A stretch of DNA of 64,000 bases from Serratia inhibens (GCF_003591175.1 NZ_QYYG01000011.1:62001-126000), one strand, 5' to 3'; positions 18,738 through 31,151 are shown, numbered from the stretch's first letter. The notes: generated from the letters alone by a model not told the origin. Translations and numbers: made by a program.

Positions 18738-20129
18738 ATGCGTAACGAAACAACACAACTCAGACGCGGATTAAACGCGCGGCATATCCGCTTTATGGCG
18801 CTCGGCTCAGCCATAGGTACCGGTCTGTTCTACGGCTCTGCCGGGGCGATCCAACTGGCCGGCCCGGCCGTGCTGCTGGCTTATCTGGTCGGCGGCGCGG
18901 CGGTGTTTATGGTGATGCGCGCGCTGGGTGAAATGGCGGTGCATCAACCGGTCTCCGGTTCGTTCGGCCACTACGCCAGCCACTATCTTGGCCCACTGGC
19001 CGGTTTCCTCACCGGCTGGACCTATACCTTCGAAATGGTGATCGTCGCTCTGGCGGACGTCACCGCCTTCGGCATCTATATGGGGCTGTGGTTCCCGGAC
19101 GTCGCCCAGTGGGTGTGGGTGCTCAGCATTATCATGTTCATCGGCGCGCTCAACCTGTGCAGCGTGAAGGTGTTCGGCGAAATGGAATTCTGGCTGTCGC
19201 TGATCAAGGTCGCGGCTATCGTGGCGATGATCGTCGGCGGCGCGGCGGTGATGCTGTTTGGTTTCGGCCAGACCCAGCACGCCACCGGCTTTAGCAATCT
19301 GTGGCAGCACGGTGGCTTTATGCCAAACGGCATCGGCGGCGTGATCGCCTCGCTGGCGGTAGTGATGTTCGCTTTCGGCGGCATTGAGATCATCGGCATC
19401 ACCGCCAGCGAGGCGAAAGACCCTGCGAAGGTGTTGCCGAAAGCGATCAATGCGGTGCCGGTGCGTATCCTGCTGTTTTATGTGCTGACGCTGCTGGTGC
19501 TGATGGCCATCTATCCGTGGAACAGCATCGGCCAGAACGGCAGCCCGTTTGTGGAGATCTTCAGCAATCTGGGCATCAGTTCCGCCGCCAACGTGCTGAA
19601 CGTGGTGGTGATCACCGCCGCCATTTCCGCCATCAACAGCGATATCTTCGGCGCCGGCCGCATGATGTACGGCATGGCGCAGGATGGCCAGGCACCGAGA
19701 AGCTTCTCCAAACTGACCGCCAACGGCGTGCCCTGGATGACGGTGCTGGTGATGTCTGTCGCCCTGCTGCTGGGCGTGGTGCTTAACTACCTGATGCCAA
19801 AACAGGTGTTTATGATCATCGCCTCCATCGCCACCTTCGCTACCGTCTGGGTGTGGCTGATGATCCTGCTGTCGCAGGCAGCCATGCGCCGTACGCTGAC
19901 GCCACAGGAAGTCAGCAAACTGAGTTTTCCTGTTCCCTGGTGGCCGATAGCGCCGGCGCTGGCGACGGTATTTATGCTGTTCGTCATCGGCCTGCTCGGT
20001 TACTTCGAGGATAGCCGCATCGCCCTGTACGTCGGGCTGGTGTGGGTCGCTTTCCTCACCCTGGCATACTGGTTGTGGGTGCGTAAAAAAGGCGGGGGTT
20101 CACCCGTCACAAGCTCGCCTCAGTATTAA
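18738..20129 (+). CDS. Amino-acid permease, ProY/HutT-like (APC superfamily)
   Basis: This 463-residue protein has twelve hydrophobic segments and the amino acid transporter start [20 protein letters not shown]. It resembles E. coli ProY ([40 protein letters not shown]). In several bacteria such a permease (HutT) follows hutUH and imports histidine, and its place 100 bases after hutH with no terminator between suggests that role here. The ATG at 18738 follows GGGAAG. Proline or another amino acid cannot be excluded. Confidence 0.85.
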   Translation: MRNETTQLRRGLNARHIRFMALGSAIGTGLFYGSAGAIQLAGPAVLLAYLVGGAAVFMVMRALGEMAVHQPVSGSFGHYASHYLGPLAGFLTGWTYTFEMVIVALADVTAFGIYMGLWFPDVAQWVWVLSIIMFIGALNLCSVKVFGEMEFWLSLIKVAAIVAMIVGGAAVMLFGFGQTQHATGFSNLWQHGGFMPNGIGGVIASLAVVMFAFGGIEIIGITASEAKDPAKVLPKAINAVPVRILLFYVLTLLVLMAIYPWNSIGQNGSPFVEIFSNLGISSAANVLNVVVITAAISAINSDIFGAGRMMYGMAQDGQAPRSFSKLTANGVPWMTVLVMSVALLLGVVLNYLMPKQVFMIIASIATFATVWVWLMILLSQAAMRRTLTPQEVSKLSFPVPWWPIAPALATVFMLFVIGLLGYFEDSRIALYVGLVWVAFLTLAYWLWVRKKGGGSPVTSSPQY

Positions 20130-20135
20130 CGCTCA

Positions 20136-20158
20136 AACCCGCCACAGGCGGGTTTTTT
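20136..20158 (+). terminator. Terminator after the hut permease
   Basis: AACCCGCC and GGCGGGTT form an 8-bp stem with an ACA loop, followed by four more T. It ends the hut operon and lies directly against the convergent methionine gamma-lyase gene. Confidence 0.9.
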
Positions 20159-20159
20159 A

Positions 20160-21350
20160 TCACACCTGCGCCAACGCCTGTTCGATATCGGCGCGCAAAT
20201 CTTCTATGTCTTCCAGGCCAGCCGACAACCGAATCAGCCCATCGCTGATATGATGGCGCTGCCGCTCTTCGGCGCTGTAGGCCGAGTGGGTCATGCTGGC
20301 CGGGTGTTGCGCCAGGCTTTCACAGTCACCCAGACTGACCGCTCGCAGTATCAACCGCAGCGCATTGAGGAAGCGGATGCCCGCCGCCATGCCCCCCTTA
20401 AGCTCGAACGCCAGCATACCGCCCGGCCGCGCCATTTGCCGCTGCGCCAATGCGTACTGCGGGAAGGTTTCGAGGCCGGGATAGTCAACCCGTTCCACCG
20501 CCGGATGCTGCGCCAGCATCTCCGCCAGCCGCTGGGCATTGTCGCAATGGCGCTCCATGCGAAGCGGTAGCGTCTTCAGGCCGCGCAGCAACAACGCCGC
20601 ATCTTGCGCCGACAGCACCGCGCCGTTCATGTCCTTCAGCCCCACCAGCCGGATCTCCTGCGCCAGATCCTGAGTGGTCACCACCAATCCGGCCAGCAAA
20701 TCCCCGTGGCCACCGATATATTTGGTCGCGGAATGCACTACGATGTCAGCCCCGAGCGCCATCGGCTGTTGCAGATAGGGCGTGCAATACGTGTTATCCA
20801 CCAGCAGCAACGCCTGCTGCCGATGAGTAATCTCCGCCACGGCGGCGATATCGATCAACCGCATATTGGGGTTGGCCGGCGTTTCGCAGTACACCAAACG
20901 GGTACGTGGACCTATGGCTGCGGCCAGTTTTTCCGGCTGTGTCAGATCGACGTGCGTAATCTTGACGCCATAACGCGCCAAACCATGATGAAAATAGCTG
21001 AAGGTGCAGCCATAAATGGTTTCATCGACGATCAGCTCATCGCCAGGGCTAAGCAACGTCCAGCAACAGGCGGTTATCGCCCCCATACCGGAAGAAAACG
21101 CCACCGCCGCCTCACCGCCCTCCAGGTTGGCGATGCGCTGTTCCAGCAGATTTAGCGTCGGGTTGGCGATACGCGAATAGAAATAGCCCGGCTCACTGCC
21201 GGCAAAACAGGCCCCGCCGTATTCCGCCGTGGGGAAGGTGAAGGTAGAGCTCATATACACCGGCGGGCAAAGTGCGCCCTGGTGCTGCTGAGGATCGTAA
21301 CCGTGGTGGATCGCACGGGTGGCAAAAGCGTGGTCAAAAGCGGTAGACAT
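20160..21350 (-). CDS. mgl: Methionine gamma-lyase
   Basis: This 396-residue PLP enzyme of the Cys/Met metabolism family should split methionine to methanethiol, 2-oxobutyrate and ammonia. Tyr58, Arg60, Tyr113, Cys115 and the PLP lysine Lys210 ([11 protein letters not shown]) fall at the same numbers as in Citrobacter freundii methionine gamma-lyase; Cys115 separates this enzyme from cystathionine gamma-synthase and gamma-lyase. [12 protein letters not shown] and [12 protein letters not shown] close the protein. It is the last gene of a three-gene operon with an SQR-like flavoprotein and a DUF1641 protein, 36 bases after the latter. Confidence 0.88.
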   Translation of the reverse strand: MSTAFDHAFATRAIHHGYDPQQHQGALCPPVYMSSTFTFPTAEYGGACFAGSEPGYFYSRIANPTLNLLEQRIANLEGGEAAVAFSSGMGAITACCWTLLSPGDELIVDETIYGCTFSYFHHGLARYGVKITHVDLTQPEKLAAAIGPRTRLVYCETPANPNMRLIDIAAVAEITHRQQALLLVDNTYCTPYLQQPMALGADIVVHSATKYIGGHGDLLAGLVVTTQDLAQEIRLVGLKDMNGAVLSAQDAALLLRGLKTLPLRMERHCDNAQRLAEMLAQHPAVERVDYPGLETFPQYALAQRQMARPGGMLAFELKGGMAAGIRFLNALRLILRAVSLGDCESLAQHPASMTHSAYSAEERQRHHISDGLIRLSAGLEDIEDLRADIEQALAQV

Positions 21351-21386
21351 AGCAGCTCCTTATCTCAGTGAATACGGCCAATTCGA

Positions 21387-21770
21387 TTACTCGTCGGGGG
21401 TATCCGGCGGCAGTGCGCTGTTGCGTGTGCGCTCGCCGATGATTTGCAGGGTGCGCAGCACCAGCATCAGCCCCAACAGAGTATCCGGCTGCCGCAGCAG
21501 GGCGTACAACGCGCGAAAGTTGGCGGACTGCGGGTTCAGCTGCAGTTCGCTATGCGCCAGTTTCAACGCCGTGCCGCCCTCCCACCCCACCGTGACCAGC
21601 CCTTCAAATACGCCAGCCAGCTTTTCCACCAGCGCATTGTCGGCAATATCCACCAGGTCCGACAGCAGCGACAGCAGATCGACCACGTTATCCAGCCTGC
21701 CGCCGGCCAGTAACGGCTGCAGCTTGTCCAACAGCGCATGCGGTAGTGCGCTCGTCGCGTTATCGCTCAT
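21387..21770 (-). CDS. DUF1641 protein
   Basis: The 127-residue, mostly helical protein matches the DUF1641 type, seen next to sulfide:quinone oxidoreductase-like flavoproteins and formate dehydrogenases. Its core contains LDNVVDLLSLLSDLVDIADN and LYALLRQPDTLLGLMLVLRTL. It has no catalytic motif or signal peptide, and the function is unknown. Its ATG overlaps the stop of the flavoprotein gene (ATGA), which points to a subunit or accessory factor of that enzyme. Confidence 0.75.
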   Translation of the reverse strand: MSDNATSALPHALLDKLQPLLAGGRLDNVVDLLSLLSDLVDIADNALVEKLAGVFEGLVTVGWEGGTALKLAHSELQLNPQSANFRALYALLRQPDTLLGLMLVLRTLQIIGERTRNSALPPDTPDE

Positions 21771-22957
21771 ATCAGCCCCCTTACCGTGGCCCAGTAGAGC
21801 CCGCGGTTAAACGCGTTGCGCAGCATACCGCCCATCTTGGTCGGCGGCGTCGGCAGCACATCATGCCGGTAGTCATAAACCAGCGGCATACCGGCGTGCA
21901 GCCCCATCTGGGCAATCGCCTGCACCTTGCCGTCGTAGTGGCTTACGGTCTGGCCCAGCCTCAGTTCAGCCACAATGTTATCGGCAATCACCGGCGCCTG
22001 ATTGTGGCAGGAGCCGCCGGCCTTGCTGACCGGGAGATCCACGGTATCGCCGATCACATAAACCCCCTGCTGGCCGTACACCTGCAGCGTCTGGTGATCG
22101 GTCGGCAGCCAGCCTTCTCCATTTTTAATATCGCTCAGCCCGGTATTGCGTACCGCTTCAACCGCACGGATCGGTGGCGTGGCCATCAGGATATCGAAAG
22201 GTTGCTCCTCGCCCTCGGCGGAGTAAGCCACCTGTCGCTGCGTATCCACCCGGTTGAGGGTAAAACCACGTTGATGGCGAATATCTCGCGCCGCGAAAAT
22301 CGCGGGTAAGGCTTCGGCGGTAGGGCGCTGTAGAAACAGGCAATTACGCAGCAGCTGTGAAACGCTGGGATAGGTATAGACAATCTCAATCGCCTTACGC
22401 ACGCCGCGCCGACGCAGGTAATCATCCAGCATCAGCGTGGTCTCAATCGGCGCAATGCCGCATTGGTGTGGTACGTTGGGCGTTTCAGGGAAGGAGACGG
22501 TAATAAAAATGCGGCCTTTTTCGATCGTCGCCAGCTTTTGTGCCAACTGCCGGGCCGCCTGATACTGATAGAAGTGATCCCCCGCCTGTGCCAACCCCTC
22601 GATACGCTCAGGCCAAGGCACGCAACCGGTAGCAAACACCAGGAAATCGTACGCATACTGTTTGCCGCCACGGGTATGGATCACCCGTCGAGATAAATCG
22701 AACCGCTCCGCTTTATCAACAACAAACTTAATTTCCGGACTCAGCAAATTTTGTTGTGGGCGCATTAACTCCTGTTTAAAAAAGGCGTTAAATGCCACGT
22801 ACATAAATGCCGGTTTATAATAATGAATCGGAGAGTCCGAAATCATTAATAACTCAACTTTATTATTCAATATCTCCCGGTGTAATTTGGCAGCCAGTAA
22901 ATTGGCCAATATCGTCCCACCGGTTCCACCGCCGACAATCACAATCCTGTTCCGCAT
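21767..22957 (-). CDS. Sulfide:quinone oxidoreductase-like FAD-dependent oxidoreductase
   Basis: The 396-residue protein starts with an FAD-binding VIVGGGTGG (residues 6-14) and a second dinucleotide site region after FATGC. Cys112 and Cys166 (PHQCGIAPIET) sit where SQR proteins carry redox cysteines; GVYVIGDTVDLPVSKAG is the usual C-terminal FAD contact. I chose the ATG at 22957 because GGAGGAGGG precedes it and the nucleotide fold then begins at residue 5. Quinone-linked sulfide or thiol oxidation at the membrane is likely; the true substrate is unknown. Being co-transcribed with methionine gamma-lyase, it may handle methanethiol or sulfide. Confidence 0.75.
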   Translation of the reverse strand: MRNRIVIVGGGTGGTILANLLAAKLHREILNNKVELLMISDSPIHYYKPAFMYVAFNAFFKQELMRPQQNLLSPEIKFVVDKAERFDLSRRVIHTRGGKQYAYDFLVFATGCVPWPERIEGLAQAGDHFYQYQAARQLAQKLATIEKGRIFITVSFPETPNVPHQCGIAPIETTLMLDDYLRRRGVRKAIEIVYTYPSVSQLLRNCLFLQRPTAEALPAIFAARDIRHQRGFTLNRVDTQRQVAYSAEGEEQPFDILMATPPIRAVEAVRNTGLSDIKNGEGWLPTDHQTLQVYGQQGVYVIGDTVDLPVSKAGGSCHNQAPVIADNIVAELRLGQTVSHYDGKVQAIAQMGLHAGMPLVYDYRHDVLPTPPTKMGGMLRNAFNRGLYWATVRGLI

Positions 22958-23213
22958 CAAGCCCTCCTCCAGCCGCCCACAGGGCAGCGATTCTGTCAGG
23001 AAACTCAAAGAGGCAGGACAGCGGGTAATAGCTCTGCCTTACAGGCAGTCTAGTAACTAAAAGATATAAAGCAATTAAAAATGGAATTTATAAGCAGGAA
23101 CTTTATTATTATAATTAAATTATAGATTTAAAAACCGCCATTAAAATATTAATTCAATACCAATAAATAACACACTATAAATCACGTAAATAATGAATGC
23201 TGAAAAATGGCGA
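22958..23213 (-). promoter_or_regulatory. AT-rich promoter region of the SQR-like/mgl operon
   Basis: No gene is visible. The stretch 23101-23160 has only 9 G/C in 60 bases, far below the surroundings, and holds several possible -10 elements. A short hairpin CTGCCT/AGGCAG at 23034-23048 lies in the expected leader. Such AT-rich upstream DNA is often silenced by H-NS; that is inference. Confidence 0.5.
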
Positions 23214-23238
23214 TAAAAAAACCCGCCGTAGCGGGTTT
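23214..23238 (-). terminator. Enolase terminator
   Basis: Read on the minus strand, AAACCCGC and GCGGGTTT form a stem with a TACG loop followed by a T-run. It lies 26 bases after the eno stop. Confidence 0.9.
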
Positions 23239-23263
23239 TATTTAACAACGAACCAAGCCGTTA

Positions 23264-24628
<1,365 letters not shown>

Positions 24629-24640
24629 TTACCAAATATT

Positions 24641-26293
<1,653 letters not shown>

Positions 26294-26332
26294 TTAGGTT
26301 TAAAGACGATGGAAGTACCAAGACGGGAAAGT

Positions 26333-26361
26333 AGTATACCCGAACCTCTTCAGACCTACAA
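26333..26361 (-). promoter_or_regulatory. Candidate proximal pyrG promoter
   Basis: On the minus strand a -35 TTGTAG (26356-26361) and a -10 TATACT (26333-26338) are 17 bases apart, with G bases before the -10. Transcription would start about 50 bases before the pyrG ATG. Confidence 0.6.
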
Positions 26362-26707
26362 ACGATCGTTTTGCTGTCCATCATCTCTGTCACCACCGGG
26401 AGTTCATCAGGGTTTAATCCGTCGACACCTTGCTTACTGCCTTTTCAAAACAATGAGTTAGCATGATAAATTTTCTTTTACCGCCCTTTCATGGCAATAA
26501 AACGCCTTAAATTTCAGTTTGTTGGCATTTTCTTGCCGTTCTCTCGTCGTTCAGCAAACCACGGCTCTCAGCTTAACCGTTTCAGCTTAAGCGAAACTTG
26601 TCGCCGATCAACATAGCGACCCTCATCGAACAACTTTAGGACAACGCCGCCCGGGATTAGTTTTCCTGGCTTTTAGCGGCTACAGAAACGCAACCTGCCT
26701 GGAGCGC

Positions 26708-26713
26708 ATTATA
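26708..26713 (-). promoter_or_regulatory. Candidate distal pyrG -10 element
   Basis: A perfect TATAAT on the minus strand lies inside an imperfect hairpin (GGAG-CGCA / TGCG-CTCC). The -35 would fall on a T-rich block and is weak. It lies just beyond the likely terminator of the upstream gene. Confidence 0.4.
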
Positions 26714-26730
26714 CTGCGGCTCCTCAGGGC

Positions 26731-26750
26731 GAAAAAAGAGCTCTCTTTGC
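26731..26750 (-). terminator. Possible terminator after the retropepsin-like gene
   Basis: On the minus strand AAAGAG and CTCTTT pair around two bases and run into six T. Outer GGGC/GCCC bases may extend the stem. It lies 9 bases after the stop. The stem is AU-rich, so efficiency is uncertain. Confidence 0.45.
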
Positions 26751-26758
26751 CCCTCGCG

Positions 26759-27622
26759 CTAGCGACTGATATAAAGCATGCGTTCAGGCATATCGATAAT
26801 CACCTGGTGACCCCGCATAAATTTCATGCCCAGCAGCCCGTCAAAATCCAGCTCCTTAGGGGTTGAACCATTAGTGACAACGGCCAGGTCATCACGTACT
26901 TTGCCTTCACGATCGGTAAAAGTGATTTTAGTCACTCTACAGTCTAAGTTGGATGCTTCAGGCTCAATGGCGCGGCAGCCAGAAAAAAGAATACCTGCCA
27001 GCAAACGGTCGGAGAACAAGAGAGAGTGGCTGGCGGCAGTGTCGACAATCAAATGTAAAGGCGTATTGCCGGCGGATGCTGTAACACGTAATCCAGATGC
27101 TGTTCGCTCAATGGGATAGGATGACCATTTACCTATGTCAGAAGGCAGATGCCCTAACATCTGTAACCGATCGTTTTTGAAGTCCATCAGAACCCGACGC
27201 TCACGAAAAAACCCAAGCCCCATCACTTCATTCACAGGGACGTCGTCTCCAACACTCAACCCCCATGGCTTGAAGCTCACGGTTTCAACATCGTCAAAAC
27301 GAACATTGGAAATGAATAATCGACTAATCTTCCATGCAGAAACTTTATTTTCGCCTCCGGACACATCGATAAGCCGACGAGGCACCTGTTGGACAGCTTT
27401 CAGGCTTGGGTTGGCTACCAGACTTTCTAAATTATGCTGATAAAGATGCATGCCCTCCCCGCTGCCGGTATCCAGCATTAATGAGTGAAACCGGTTGCCG
27501 ATCCGAACATCGATTAATGGCAGCCCGCGCTCATCATATCTCAACCGCCCAAAATCACCAGGAAGGCTCGCCATGCTAATGCCAGGAAACAGGAAGACTA
27601 ACAAGAAGAGTCGTTTTAACAT
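26759..27622 (-). CDS. Exported protein with two tandem retropepsin-like aspartyl protease domains
   Basis: The 287-residue protein has a signal peptide (residues 1-18, hydrophobic LFLLVFLFPGISMA). It then shows two copies of a retropepsin unit: LMLDTGSG (Asp51) with GLGFFRERRVLMDFKNDRL, and LIVDTAAS (Asp194) with GMKFMRGHQVIIDMPERML. A single chain with two such halves could form a pepsin-like active site without dimerising; the second motif DTAA departs from DTG. Substrate and role are unknown. The gene is AT-richer than its neighbours (23 G/C in 27301-27360) and interrupts the mazG-pyrG order, so it is probably acquired. The start follows AGAGGT. Confidence 0.7.
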   Translation of the reverse strand: MLKRLFLLVFLFPGISMASLPGDFGRLRYDERGLPLIDVRIGNRFHSLMLDTGSGEGMHLYQHNLESLVANPSLKAVQQVPRRLIDVSGGENKVSAWKISRLFISNVRFDDVETVSFKPWGLSVGDDVPVNEVMGLGFFRERRVLMDFKNDRLQMLGHLPSDIGKWSSYPIERTASGLRVTASAGNTPLHLIVDTAASHSLLFSDRLLAGILFSGCRAIEPEASNLDCRVTKITFTDREGKVRDDLAVVTNGSTPKELDFDGLLGMKFMRGHQVIIDMPERMLYISR

Positions 27623-27997
27623 GATTTAACCTCTAAGTTATTCATGATTATATCCTCCGACACTCCCGATTCAATCAAATGCGAGGCTGCACGGCTCATG
27701 CTCTTTTTTACCGAGGGCAAAATGCGGTTTCACGATTAAAATCATCAGCCTTTGAATAGCGTGGATATAGTGCCCACCGCCGCACGCCTTTTGCCTGATA
27801 CTGTAAGTACAAACGTTTGACAGATGATTATTCACATCCAAATACTTTCATATCTGCCATGACGCAAGAGTATCTGAGGGCGTTAAAGATCGAACATTCC
27901 CAATGGGGAAAATATAGGGTCATTGGTTACTCTGAGCGTATCGTCGCCATAGGGTCCAACTCAGCGTTAAAACGAAAGTGTCGTTCTCCCCGCCCAC
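27623..27997. other. Intergenic stretch between mazG and the retropepsin-like gene
   Basis: These 375 bases hold no gene I can support. A 66-codon plus-strand frame at 27817 has no ribosome binding site and ends inside mazG. The promoter of the retropepsin-like gene should lie here; TATA-rich patches near 27645 and 27770 are candidates. No terminator for mazG was found. Confidence 0.45.
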
Positions 27998-28792
27998 TCA
28001 GACTTCAGATTTTTTAACCTGCTGCCACGCCTCTTCCATCTGCTCCAGCGTAGCCTCTTCCATCTGCAACCCGCGCTGTTTGACAATCTCTTCCACCTGC
28101 CGGAAACGGCGTTCGAACTTGCGGTTGGCCGCCTGCAGCGCGTTTTCTGCCTTGTGCCCGAGATGGCGCGATAAATTCACCGTAGCGAACAGCAGATCGC
28201 CGATTTCCTCTTCCAGCTTCTGTTCGTCGACCACCGCTTGCCTGGCTTCATGCATCACTTCGTCGATCTCTTCATACACCTTGTCCAATACCGGCCCCAG
28301 GGTATGCCAGTCGAAGCCGACCGAGGCGCAACGCTTCTGGATTTTGTGCGCCTTCATCAGCGCCGGCAGCGCCTGCGGGATATCGTCCAGCGCAGAATGC
28401 AGCTCTTTTTCGGCTCGCTCGCCAGCCTTCAACTGCTCCCAGCGCGCCGCAACGGCTTTGCTGTCTGTTGCATCGGCATCGCCGAAGATATGCGGGTGGC
28501 GGCGCTCCAGTTTGTCGCTGATGGCGTTGCACACCTCATCGAAGTCGAACAGCCCCTGCTCCTGGCCCATTTGGGCGTAAAACACCACCTGGAACAGCAG
28601 ATCGCCCAACTCATCGCGCAAATCGGCGTAGTCCTGACGCTCAATGGCGTCCAGCACTTCGTAGGTTTCTTCCAGCGTGTAAGGCGCGATGGTGGCGAAG
28701 GTCTGCTTGCGGTCCCATGGGCAACCGTTCTGCGGGTCGCGCAGCGTTTTCATGATGTTCAGCAGGCGCTGCAGTGGGGAGGATTGGGTCAT
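27998..28792 (-). CDS. mazG: Nucleoside triphosphate pyrophosphohydrolase
   Basis: MazG hydrolyses NTPs and dNTPs to monophosphates plus pyrophosphate and, in E. coli, limits ppGpp build-up during starvation. The 264-residue protein has two MazG domains; the N-terminal metal-binding pattern is in CPWDRKQTF and ETYEVLDAIE...DELGDLLFQV, and the second copy has EEIGDLLFA. Length matches E. coli (263). It follows relA, but the mazEF toxin-antitoxin genes that lie between them in E. coli are missing. Confidence 0.97.
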   Translation of the reverse strand: MTQSSPLQRLLNIMKTLRDPQNGCPWDRKQTFATIAPYTLEETYEVLDAIERQDYADLRDELGDLLFQVVFYAQMGQEQGLFDFDEVCNAISDKLERRHPHIFGDADATDSKAVAARWEQLKAGERAEKELHSALDDIPQALPALMKAHKIQKRCASVGFDWHTLGPVLDKVYEEIDEVMHEARQAVVDEQKLEEEIGDLLFATVNLSRHLGHKAENALQAANRKFERRFRQVEEIVKQRGLQMEEATLEQMEEAWQQVKKSEV

Positions 28793-28863
28793 AAAAAGAT
28801 CTCTGAGAAAGAATGGGTGCGCATTTGTGCGTCCGCCGGATTAGTCACCAATGGATTTCCGGG

Positions 28864-28900
28864 CCGCATCGGTGTTCGCTTGCAACCAACACCGATACGG
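28864..28900 (-). other. Hairpin between relA and mazG
   Basis: CCGTATCGGTGTT and AACACCGATGCGG (minus strand) pair over 13 positions with one G-U pair and an 11-base loop, 20 bases after the relA stop. There is no U-run, so it may attenuate transcription or protect mRNA ends. Confidence 0.55.
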
Positions 28901-28919
28901 TTTGAAAGACGCAGGGGAT

Positions 28920-31151
28920 TTAGCTGCCGTGCAGGCGTTTGGCGTCAATCACATCCGGCAGCTGATTAAGTTTGGCCAGCACCCGGCCGAGAACCTGCTG
29001 GTTGTAAATTTCAATGTCCATATCGATGGTCGCCAGTTGCTTTTTGGTGTCGCTCCGGCTGGCCACGCCCAGCACGTTGACCTTTTCATTGGCCAGAATG
29101 GTGGTGATGTCGCGCAGCAGACCGCTGCGATCGTTGGCCATCACTCGCACCACCAGCGAATAACCGCTGGAATAGCTTTCGCCCCACACCGCGTCAACGA
29201 TGCGTTCCGGCGCGTGCGACTGCAAATCCACCAGTTGGTCACAGTCCGCACGGTGGATGGAGATACCGCGCCCCTGGGTGATAAAGCCGACAATGTCGTC
29301 GCCCGGGATCGGCTGACAGCAGCGGGCAATGTGGTGCATCAGGTTGCCGACCCCTTCCACCACCACCCGGCCGTTGTCCTTGCTGCGGCTCACCGGCGGC
29401 GCTTTATGCTGCACCAGTTGGCGCAACGCTTCGCGATCCTGTTCCTCGGCGCTCGGCTTGTTGAACTTGCCTTGCAGGAAGTTCACCATCTGATTCAGAC
29501 GGATATCGCCGCCGCCAATCGCCGCCAGCACTTCATCCAGCGAGTTCATGTTGTAACGCGGGATCAGCAGCTTCTCGGCTTCTTTCAGGCTGATGCCAAG
29601 GTGCTCCAGCTCGCTGTCCAGCATCTGGCGGCCAGCGAGGATGTTCTTGTCGCGATCCTGCTTGCGGAACCAGTTATGGATCTTGGAGCGGCCACGGCTG
29701 GTGGTGACATAGCCCAGGTTCGGGTTCAGCCAGTCACGGCTCGGGTTCGGCTGCTTCTGGGTGATGATTTCAATCTGATCGCCCATCCGCAGCTGATAGG
29801 TAAACGGCACGATACGCCCGCCAATCTTGGCGCCGATGCAGCGGTGGCCGACGTCGCTGTGAATATGATAGGCAAAGTCGAGCGGCGTGGAGCCGGCCGG
29901 CAGATCCACCACATCGCCTTTCGGGGTAAACACGTACACCCGATCGTCGAATACCTGGCTGCGTACCTCGTCGAGCATCTCGCCGGAGTCCGCCATCTCT
30001 TCCTGCCAGGCGATCAGCTTGCGCAGCCAGGCGATACGTTCTTCATAGCCTGAACGTACCGTCGCTACCGCGCCTTCTTTGTATTTCCAGTGCGCGGCCA
30101 CGCCCAGTTCCGCGTCTTCATGCATCTGGCGGGTACGGATCTGGATTTCGAGCGTTTTGCCGCGCGGGCCCAGCACCACGGTGTGGATCGACTGATAGCC
30201 GTTGGGTTTCGGGTTGGCGACGTAGTCGTCGAACTCATCCGGCAGATGGCGGAAGTGGGTATGCACAATCCCCAGCGCCGCATAGCAGTCTTGCAAACGC
30301 TCGACCACCACACGCACCGCGCGCACGTCAAACAGCTCGTCGAAGGCCAACGCCTTCTTCTGCATTTTGCGCCAGATGCTGTAAATATGTTTCGGGCGGC
30401 CGTAGATATCCGCTTTGATGCCCTCGTCGCCCATCGCTTTTCTCAGCGAGGCAACGAAGTCGTCGATAAACTGTTCGCGATCGATGCGGCGTTCGTGCAG
30501 CAGCTTGGCGATACGCTTGTATTCATCCGGGTGCAGGTAACGGAAGCAGAAATCCTCCAGTTCCCATTTAAGTTGCCCGATGCCGAGGCGGTTGGCCAGC
30601 GGCGCATAGATATTCGAACACTCTTTTGCTGCCAGCACGCGCTCGTCTTCCGGCGCATCCTTCACTTCACGCAGGTGGGCGATACGCTCCGCCAGCTTGA
30701 TCACCACGCAGCGGAAATCCTCCACCATCGCCAACAGCATGCGGCGCACGTTGTCGACCTGTTCGGAGGCCATGGAGTCATTCTGGGTGGCTTTCAGTTG
30801 GCGGATGGCGTCCATATCGCGCACGCCGTGCACCAGGTAGGTGATGCCCTTGCCAAACTCTTCGGTCAGGGTTTCCTCCGGCACGATGCCAGCGTCCACC
30901 AGCGGGAACAGCAGCGCGGCGCGCATGCTGTCGTTGTCCATGCTCAGCGTGGAGAGGATTTCCACCATTTCCAGTCCGCGCCACAACAGCAGCGACGCGT
31001 CAGGGTGGTTCTGGGTCTGTTGCTCACAGTAGCGCCAGGTTGCGGCTAATCGCTCACATGACTGCGGGTTAGGTAGCCCCAAGCTGGCAATCCACTCGTC
31101 GAGAGCAAATTCACCAGCCGTGTTCAGATGTGCACTTCTTACCGCAACCAT
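28920..31151 (-). CDS. relA: GTP pyrophosphokinase (ppGpp synthetase I)
   Basis: RelA senses uncharged tRNA on the ribosome and makes (p)ppGpp. The 743-residue protein has a degenerate HD domain at the N-terminus (HGVRDMDAIRQL rather than an intact HD site), the synthetase domain with RVVVERLQDCYAALG and NPKPNGYQSIHT, a TGS domain (VYVFTPKGDVVDLPAGSTPLDFA, shown here only in part as TPKGDVVDLPAGST), and a C-terminal ACT domain. Length equals E. coli RelA minus one residue. It follows rlmD by 9 bases with ribosome binding site GGGAGAGGG. Confidence 0.98.
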   Translation of the reverse strand: MVAVRSAHLNTAGEFALDEWIASLGLPNPQSCERLAATWRYCEQQTQNHPDASLLLWRGLEMVEILSTLSMDNDSMRAALLFPLVDAGIVPEETLTEEFGKGITYLVHGVRDMDAIRQLKATQNDSMASEQVDNVRRMLLAMVEDFRCVVIKLAERIAHLREVKDAPEDERVLAAKECSNIYAPLANRLGIGQLKWELEDFCFRYLHPDEYKRIAKLLHERRIDREQFIDDFVASLRKAMGDEGIKADIYGRPKHIYSIWRKMQKKALAFDELFDVRAVRVVVERLQDCYAALGIVHTHFRHLPDEFDDYVANPKPNGYQSIHTVVLGPRGKTLEIQIRTRQMHEDAELGVAAHWKYKEGAVATVRSGYEERIAWLRKLIAWQEEMADSGEMLDEVRSQVFDDRVYVFTPKGDVVDLPAGSTPLDFAYHIHSDVGHRCIGAKIGGRIVPFTYQLRMGDQIEIITQKQPNPSRDWLNPNLGYVTTSRGRSKIHNWFRKQDRDKNILAGRQMLDSELEHLGISLKEAEKLLIPRYNMNSLDEVLAAIGGGDIRLNQMVNFLQGKFNKPSAEEQDREALRQLVQHKAPPVSRSKDNGRVVVEGVGNLMHHIARCCQPIPGDDIVGFITQGRGISIHRADCDQLVDLQSHAPERIVDAVWGESYSSGYSLVVRVMANDRSGLLRDITTILANEKVNVLGVASRSDTKKQLATIDMDIEIYNQQVLGRVLAKLNQLPDVIDAKRLHGS

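Noticed and set aside
20160-21350. Cystathionine gamma-synthase or gamma-lyase for the PLP enzyme
   Set aside because: Cys115 with Tyr58, Arg60, Tyr113 and Lys210 in register with methionine gamma-lyase argues against them, and metB neighbours are absent.
27817-28017. 66-codon plus-strand frame between mazG and the retropepsin-like gene
   Set aside because: No ribosome binding site, no family resemblance, and it ends inside mazG on the opposite strand.
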